DNA from: Anaerolineae bacterium
GTDB lineage: Bacteria > Chloroflexota > Anaerolineae > B4-G1
Direction: 5' to 3'
Assembly: GCA_030612185.1 (NCBI GenBank)
Contig: JAUWOI010000038.1
Span: 1 to 16,079, forward strand
DNA length: 16,079 bases
In this document: positions 12,666-16,079 of the stretch, one piece after another
Layout of the letters: each line of letters opens with the position of its first letter
Position numbering within the stretch: position 1 is the stretch's first letter
The notes under the pieces: model-generated
The model's database searches: none
What the model saw: the letters and a program-made list of their open reading frames with translations, nothing else
What the model was told of the DNA's origin: nothing
Made by a program: the position numbers and the translations under genes

Positions 12666-14699
12666 TCAAAGGTTCAGCGCCCGGGCTACCACCTGAGCCA
12701 GTTGCTCCAGGCTCGGGGGCTTGGGCAGCCAATCGCTCAGCCCCTGCGTTCGCAGCCTCTCCATCTCCTCCTCCAACGGATGGCCGGTCAGCAGCACAAC
12801 CTTCACCGCCAGATTCCTCTGCCTCAAGGTGTGGAACAGCGCGACGCCGCCCATCCCCGGCATCACCACGTCGCTCAGCACCAGCACGATTTCAGGACTC
12901 GAGGCTTCCGAAGCCTGTCTCTCCAGGATCTCCAATGCCTCCCGTCCGCCCGCCGCCGCCAGCGGACGGTAGTTCAGCAGTTCCAGGCTATCCACCAGCG
13001 CCTGCCGCGTGGGCGCGTTGTCTTCCACCACCAGGATGGTCTCTCCTTTCCCTTTAGCAAGAGCCTCCATTTCCAGGGTTGGCGCTTCCGCCGGATGCAC
13101 CGGCAGGGCCGGCAGGTAGATGGTGAAGGTCGTCCCCTGGCCTACCTGGCCTGTCCTGAGCCCCTCGGCCTCGCTCGGGATAAACTCCGTCGAAGGACTC
13201 TGCACGTCAATCTCACCCTCGTGCTGCTTCACGATGCCGTGCACCTGGGCCAGCCCCAGCCCGCTGCCTTCTCCAGGCGCTTTGGTGGTGAAGAAGGGAT
13301 CGAAGACGCGCGGCAGTATATCGGGCGGGATGCCGCTCCCGGTGTCCAAAACCGTCACCTGCACCCATTCGCCCGCCTTCATCTCCGGCAGGGGCGGCGA
13401 CTCGCCGGGCTGAACCTGTATCCGCTCCAACCCGAAACGCAAGTCTCCTCCCTCCGGCATCGCGTCCCGCGCGTTCAGTGCCAGGTTCATCATCGCCTGC
13501 TGCACCCGCGTCGGGTCGGCGTTGACCGTGTACTCATCCGGCCCGTAGGCCAGGGCGATCTTGATGTTCTCCGGCAGAGTGCGCTCCAGTAGTTTGATCT
13601 GCTCTTTCAAGAGCGGTAACAAGTTCAGAGGTCGCCGTTCGAGCACCGCGCGCCGGCTGAAGTCCAGGATCTGCTGGGTCAGGTTGGTCGCGTGCATCGC
13701 CTGCTGGTTGACCGTGGCCAATCGCTCGTGGCCCCGGGGGGTCAGGTTCTCCGTCTGCGATAACATCTGGGCATACAGGACGATGGTGGCCATGATGTTA
13801 TTGAAGTCGTGGGCGATGCCGGCGGCTAGTTGTCCGACCGTTGCCAATCGTTCCCGCTGCTGGGCACGCTGTTGGATCTCCCGCTCACGGGTCACGTCCC
13901 GGATGACCAGTACCCAACCCGCTCGATTTCGGATTTCGGATTTTTGATTTTGGATTTCGCCAGCCGCTGTTGCGGAGCCAGACACTGTTTCAGCAACCTT
14001 CATCTTTGTCGCGGGCGGTGGTTCACCGGGCGTAGAGCCGGTTTCGACGGGCCGGGCGATGAGTTCGAAAATTCTGTCGTCCGTCGCCACCTCGTGCCAC
14101 AGTCCCTTGGGAGGCGAGGTCAGCAGTTCCACCAGCGGCCGGTCGCCCAGGTGGGTGAGCGTATCGCCCACGCGAGCACCGGCCAAGGCGACCAGGTCCT
14201 TCTCTGCCACCGGGTTGACCAGGATGACCTGCCCATCGGCATCCAGCAAGAGTACCCCTTCTGGCACCGTGTCTATGATCTGTCGCACCCGTTGGGCCTG
14301 TTCCTGGATTTGCGCGAGCAGACGCGCCCGTTCCTCCTCTGCCCGCTTGCGCTCGGCGATTTCTTTCTGAGACTGTTCATACAACCGGGCATTCTCGACA
14401 GCGACGGCCGCGTGGCTGGCGAACAAGGTCAGTAATTCCAGGTCAGCCTGCGTGAAGCGCCGGCTTTCCACATCGTCCAGAACGTGAATCACCCCTGTCA
14501 CTTGGCCCTGCCAGATCATCGGTGCGCTGAGCATGGCAGTGAAAGGCTGCTCCTCATCGTAGACAGCGGCCCGTTTACCCCAGGTACGGTAATCGTCAAT
14601 GATCAGCGGTTCCCCTGTCCGGGCCACGGTGCCAGCCGCGCCCTCCCCGTACTTGAGCACTATCCCGGTGAAATCACGTGGGGTGTTGTAACTCACCAC
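12666..14699 (-). CDS. Hybrid histidine kinase fragment (GAF end-PAS-HisKA-HATPase-REC)
   Basis: A 677-aa frame with no signal peptide or membrane segment. It begins inside a GAF domain (VVSYNTPRD to ENARLYEQ, about 1-108), followed by PAS (about 135-272), HisKA with His297 (GIAHDFNN), ATPase with Asn409, DTGSG (452-456), FDPFF and GSGLGLAQ, and a receiver with Asp559/Asn561, Asp610 and Lys660. The GTG at 14697-14699 is only the first start codon after an in-frame TAA (14709-14711) that separates it from the upstream frame; no ribosome binding site precedes it. It is therefore best read as the 3' part of one interrupted kinase gene, although reinitiation at the GTG pair is possible. Two repeat-derived insertions are at residues 249-259 and 503-518. 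The catalytic residues are intact. Confidence 0.85.
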   Translation of the reverse strand: MVSYNTPRDFTGIVLKYGEGAAGTVARTGEPLIIDDYRTWGKRAAVYDEEQPFTAMLSAPMIWQGQVTGVIHVLDDVESRRFTQADLELLTLFASHAAVAVENARLYEQSQKEIAERKRAEEERARLLAQIQEQAQRVRQIIDTVPEGVLLLDADGQVILVNPVAEKDLVALAGARVGDTLTHLGDRPLVELLTSPPKGLWHEVATDDRIFELIARPVETGSTPGEPPPATKMKVAETVSGSATAAGEIQNQKSEIRNRAGWVLVIRDVTREREIQQRAQQRERLATVGQLAAGIAHDFNNIMATIVLYAQMLSQTENLTPRGHERLATVNQQAMHATNLTQQILDFSRRAVLERRPLNLLPLLKEQIKLLERTLPENIKIALAYGPDEYTVNADPTRVQQAMMNLALNARDAMPEGGDLRFGLERIQVQPGESPPLPEMKAGEWVQVTVLDTGSGIPPDILPRVFDPFFTTKAPGEGSGLGLAQVHGIVKQHEGEIDVQSPSTEFIPSEAEGLRTGQVGQGTTFTIYLPALPVHPAEAPTLEMEALAKGKGETILVVEDNAPTRQALVDSLELLNYRPLAAAGGREALEILERQASEASSPEIVLVLSDVVMPGMGGVALFHTLRQRNLAVKVVLLTGHPLEEEMERLRTQGLSDWLPKPPSLEQLAQVVARALNL
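13146..13196 (-). repeat. Repeat-derived in-frame insertion in the ATPase domain (kinase B)
   Basis: It encodes residues 502-518 (PSTEFIPSEAEGLRTGQ), at the same place in the ATPase domain as in the sister gene but without the extra 16 codons. The DNA words GGATAAACTCCGTCGAAGG and CCTCGGCCTCGCTCGG belong, from memory, to a family of dispersed repeats seen in many environmental genomes. Confidence 0.65.
13923..13960 (-). repeat. Simple heptamer-like repeat in frame within a PAS domain
   Basis: The plus strand reads as imperfect copies of ATTTCGG/ATTTTTG/ATTTTGG. The minus strand encodes residues about 248-258 (EIQNQKSEIRNR). The repeat is absent from the sister module, so it is an insertion in a loop of the PAS domain before the WVLVIRD strand. 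Confidence 0.75.
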
Positions 14700-14708
14700 A
14701 CAGCGGGA

Positions 14709-14711
14709 TTA
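14709..14711 (-). other. In-frame TAA stop splitting a GAF domain
   Basis: The minus-strand codons are TCA CAA GAG TAA TCC CGC TGT GTG GTG AGT. Reading through gives SQE-stop-SRCVVS and joins two halves of one GAF domain without a frame change. TAA rules out selenocysteine or pyrrolysine insertion. Confidence 0.85.
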
Positions 14712-16079
14712 CTCTTGTGACGGATCGCATAGGTACAGCCCGCCGCCTAGAGCATTCAGCAGCCGCGCTGCCCGCTCGACGATGGTCTGGAGCAGTGTGG
14801 GCAAATCGTGCGGAACGGTGATGTCGAGCACAATTGCCTGGAGCGCCCCCAGCTCTTCGGCTCGGCGGCGCAGTGCATCCTCCGCCCGCTTGCGCTCGGT
14901 GATATCCTCCAGGCTGCCCTCGTAATAGAACACATCTCTCCTGTCACTACGGATGGCATGCACCGTACTCCGTACCCAGATGACCGTGCCATCATACCGG
15001 CGAAACTGCATTTCGAAATCACGCACGATCCCTTCCCGCTCCAGCAGTGCTTGCTGGCGCTCGAGATCCTCGGGGTTCACGTACAGATCGAGCGCGTTGA
15101 CCGCCATCAGCGCCCGCCGGTCTGGATAGCCCAGCATCTGTACCAGGGCGGGGTTGGCATGGAGGATGAGCCCTTGCGGTGTCATGCGGTAGAGTCCCAC
15201 GGGTAGGCCCTCGAACAGACTGCGGTACCGTTGCTCGCTCTTCCGCACCGCTTCCTCCGCCCGTTTACGCTCGGTGATGTCTGTGACAATAAGCCCAAGG
15301 CCCTCATCTACTTTGAAAGCCCTCACGGTCAAGCGCCTATCTCCAAACTTGGGATGGGGAACAACGTCTTCAACGTAGAACGGCTTTCCGGTCTTTATGA
15401 CTTCCAGATAACTGTCATATCTACCCGTTTCCTCAAGGCCAGGCACGACGTACAGGATGTTCTTTCCTATTAGGTCCTCTTTCTTGGTCCCAGTTGGAAA
15501 AAATTCCAATGCAGCATCATTGACGTCAACAAAGTTCAGTTCTGAATCGAAAAGCGTAAAACAGTCGGGCGCCGAGTCCATGAAAGCACTTAATCTCTCC
15601 TCGCTCTCCCGCAGCGCCGCCTGCTCACGGGCCAGTTGGACGCGGTAGAAGGCGTTCTCCAGCACCGACGGCAGGCGATAGAGATAGCCGGGCGACTTGA
15701 CCACGTAATCGGCCGCGCCCAACTTGAGCGCCTGCACCGCCACCTCTTCGCCGCCCCGGCCGGTGACCAGCACCACCGGCAGGTCGAGCCTGTGCACCTG
15801 GTCAAGTTCCTTTAGCACCTCCAACCCGTTCATGCCCGGCAGATGGTAATCCAGCAGGAGCAGGTCGTAGCGGTCTTTTTCCGCCAGGCGCTGGAAAACC
15901 TCAGGGGCGCTGTGCACCACGTCCAGGTGGATGTGCGGCGCGTGGCGCGCCAGGTGGCGGCGCGTCAGGTCAACGTCGCTGGCATTGTGCTCGGCGTAGA
16001 GAACGCGCAGCGGGTGAACGCGGCGGGCGGCCTCGGCGCGAAAGCGGTGCAGCGCATTCTCCAGCGCCAGCGGCAGGCG
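14709..16079 (-). CDS. Multi-receiver/PAS/GAF sensor, 5' part of an interrupted kinase (runs off the window)
   Basis: 456 residues are visible and the frame is open to the right edge. The first 13 (RLPLALENALHRF) match the end of a receiver domain, so at least one receiver lies upstream. A second receiver spans about 24-145, with phosphoacceptor Asp77 (LLLLDYHLPGMNG), Thr106 (LVTGRGG) and Lys128 (VVKSPG). Its acidic pocket reads AEHN rather than the usual EDN. Two PAS domains follow (about 160-270 and 280-394), then the start of a GAF domain (411-456, GGGLYLCDPSQE) that ends abruptly at TAA. The sequence resumes in the same frame with SRCVVSYNTPRD, the expected continuation of the GAF fold. 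It is thus the N-terminal part of the kinase encoded from 14699 on. GTG at 15918-15920 could initiate but lies inside the receiver. Confidence 0.85.
   Translation of the reverse strand, partial: RLPLALENALHRFRAEAARRVHPLRVLYAEHNASDVDLTRRHLARHAPHIHLDVVHSAPEVFQRLAEKDRYDLLLLDYHLPGMNGLEVLKELDQVHRLDLPVVLVTGRGGEEVAVQALKLGAADYVVKSPGYLYRLPSVLENAFYRVQLAREQAALRESEERLSAFMDSAPDCFTLFDSELNFVDVNDAALEFFPTGTKKEDLIGKNILYVVPGLEETGRYDSYLEVIKTGKPFYVEDVVPHPKFGDRRLTVRAFKVDEGLGLIVTDITERKRAEEAVRKSEQRYRSLFEGLPVGLYRMTPQGLILHANPALVQMLGYPDRRALMAVNALDLYVNPEDLERQQALLEREGIVRDFEMQFRRYDGTVIWVRSTVHAIRSDRRDVFYYEGSLEDITERKRAEDALRRRAEELGALQAIVLDITVPHDLPTLLQTIVERAARLLNALGGGLYLCDPSQE

Larger units (their letters stand above)
12666..14350 (-). 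repeat. Duplicated PAS-kinase-receiver module, copy B
   Basis: This is the partner of 4774-6420, in the same orientation. It differs by a longer PAS segment (about 13920-14050) and by lacking the 48-base extra insertion found near 5290-5340 in copy A. Confidence 0.85.

Noticed and set aside
14709..14711. Recoding of the internal stop as selenocysteine or pyrrolysine
   Set aside because: The codon is TAA, not TGA or TAG, and it does not fall at a catalytic position.

Overview
The window looks like a bacterial chromosome segment of moderately high GC, most plausibly from the Chloroflexota (Anaerolineae-like). This rests on the style of DnaA, on large PAS/GAF hybrid kinases joined by ERKRAEEALRESE linkers, and on many short palindromic repeats. 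It is inference from protein style; no 16S rRNA or other marker gene is present. Every gene I can support lies on the minus strand, so the genes read from right to left. Position 1 starts in an almost pure C tract that may be a contig-end artefact.

Region 1 (1-2239) is replication initiation. dnaA (375-1736) has a good sigma70-type promoter at 1912-1940 and a DnaA box just before its start codon. Downstream of dnaA, between 78 and 338, lies a cluster of DnaA boxes, three of them spaced at 20-21 bp, with a perfect 16-bp hairpin among them. This is a likely oriC. dnaN and rpmH are not in the window.

Region 2 (2240-4756) is a three-gene operon with its own consensus promoter at 4728-4756. It encodes a conserved protein of the group often deposited as 'quinate 5-dehydrogenase', a MobA-like nucleotidyltransferase and a PAP2 lipid phosphatase.

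Region 3 (4774-8160) is a two-gene signalling unit: a single-domain response regulator with a TTG start, followed by a membrane-anchored PAS-PAS-PAS hybrid histidine kinase.

Region 4 (8345-16079 and beyond) is a larger signalling operon. It holds a multi-receiver/PAS/GAF protein that enters from the right edge and is cut by an in-frame TAA inside its GAF domain; the continuing frame (GAF end-PAS-HisKA-HATPase-REC); a dCache-PAS-PAS-PAS-GAF-HisKA_3 kinase; and its likely partner, a NarL/LuxR-type regulator. It ends in a hairpin and a textbook intrinsic terminator. The PAS-HisKA-HATPase-REC modules of regions 3 and 4 are close DNA duplicates.

The most unusual theme is small palindromic or simple repeats both between and inside genes. 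Three copies of a CGTAGTG...CACTACG element sit between genes and supply two stop codons. Other repeat-like sequences are read in frame inside the DnaA linker, inside the ATPase domains of both hybrid kinases, and inside a PAS domain. The second notable point is the nonsense codon that splits one giant sensor kinase in two.
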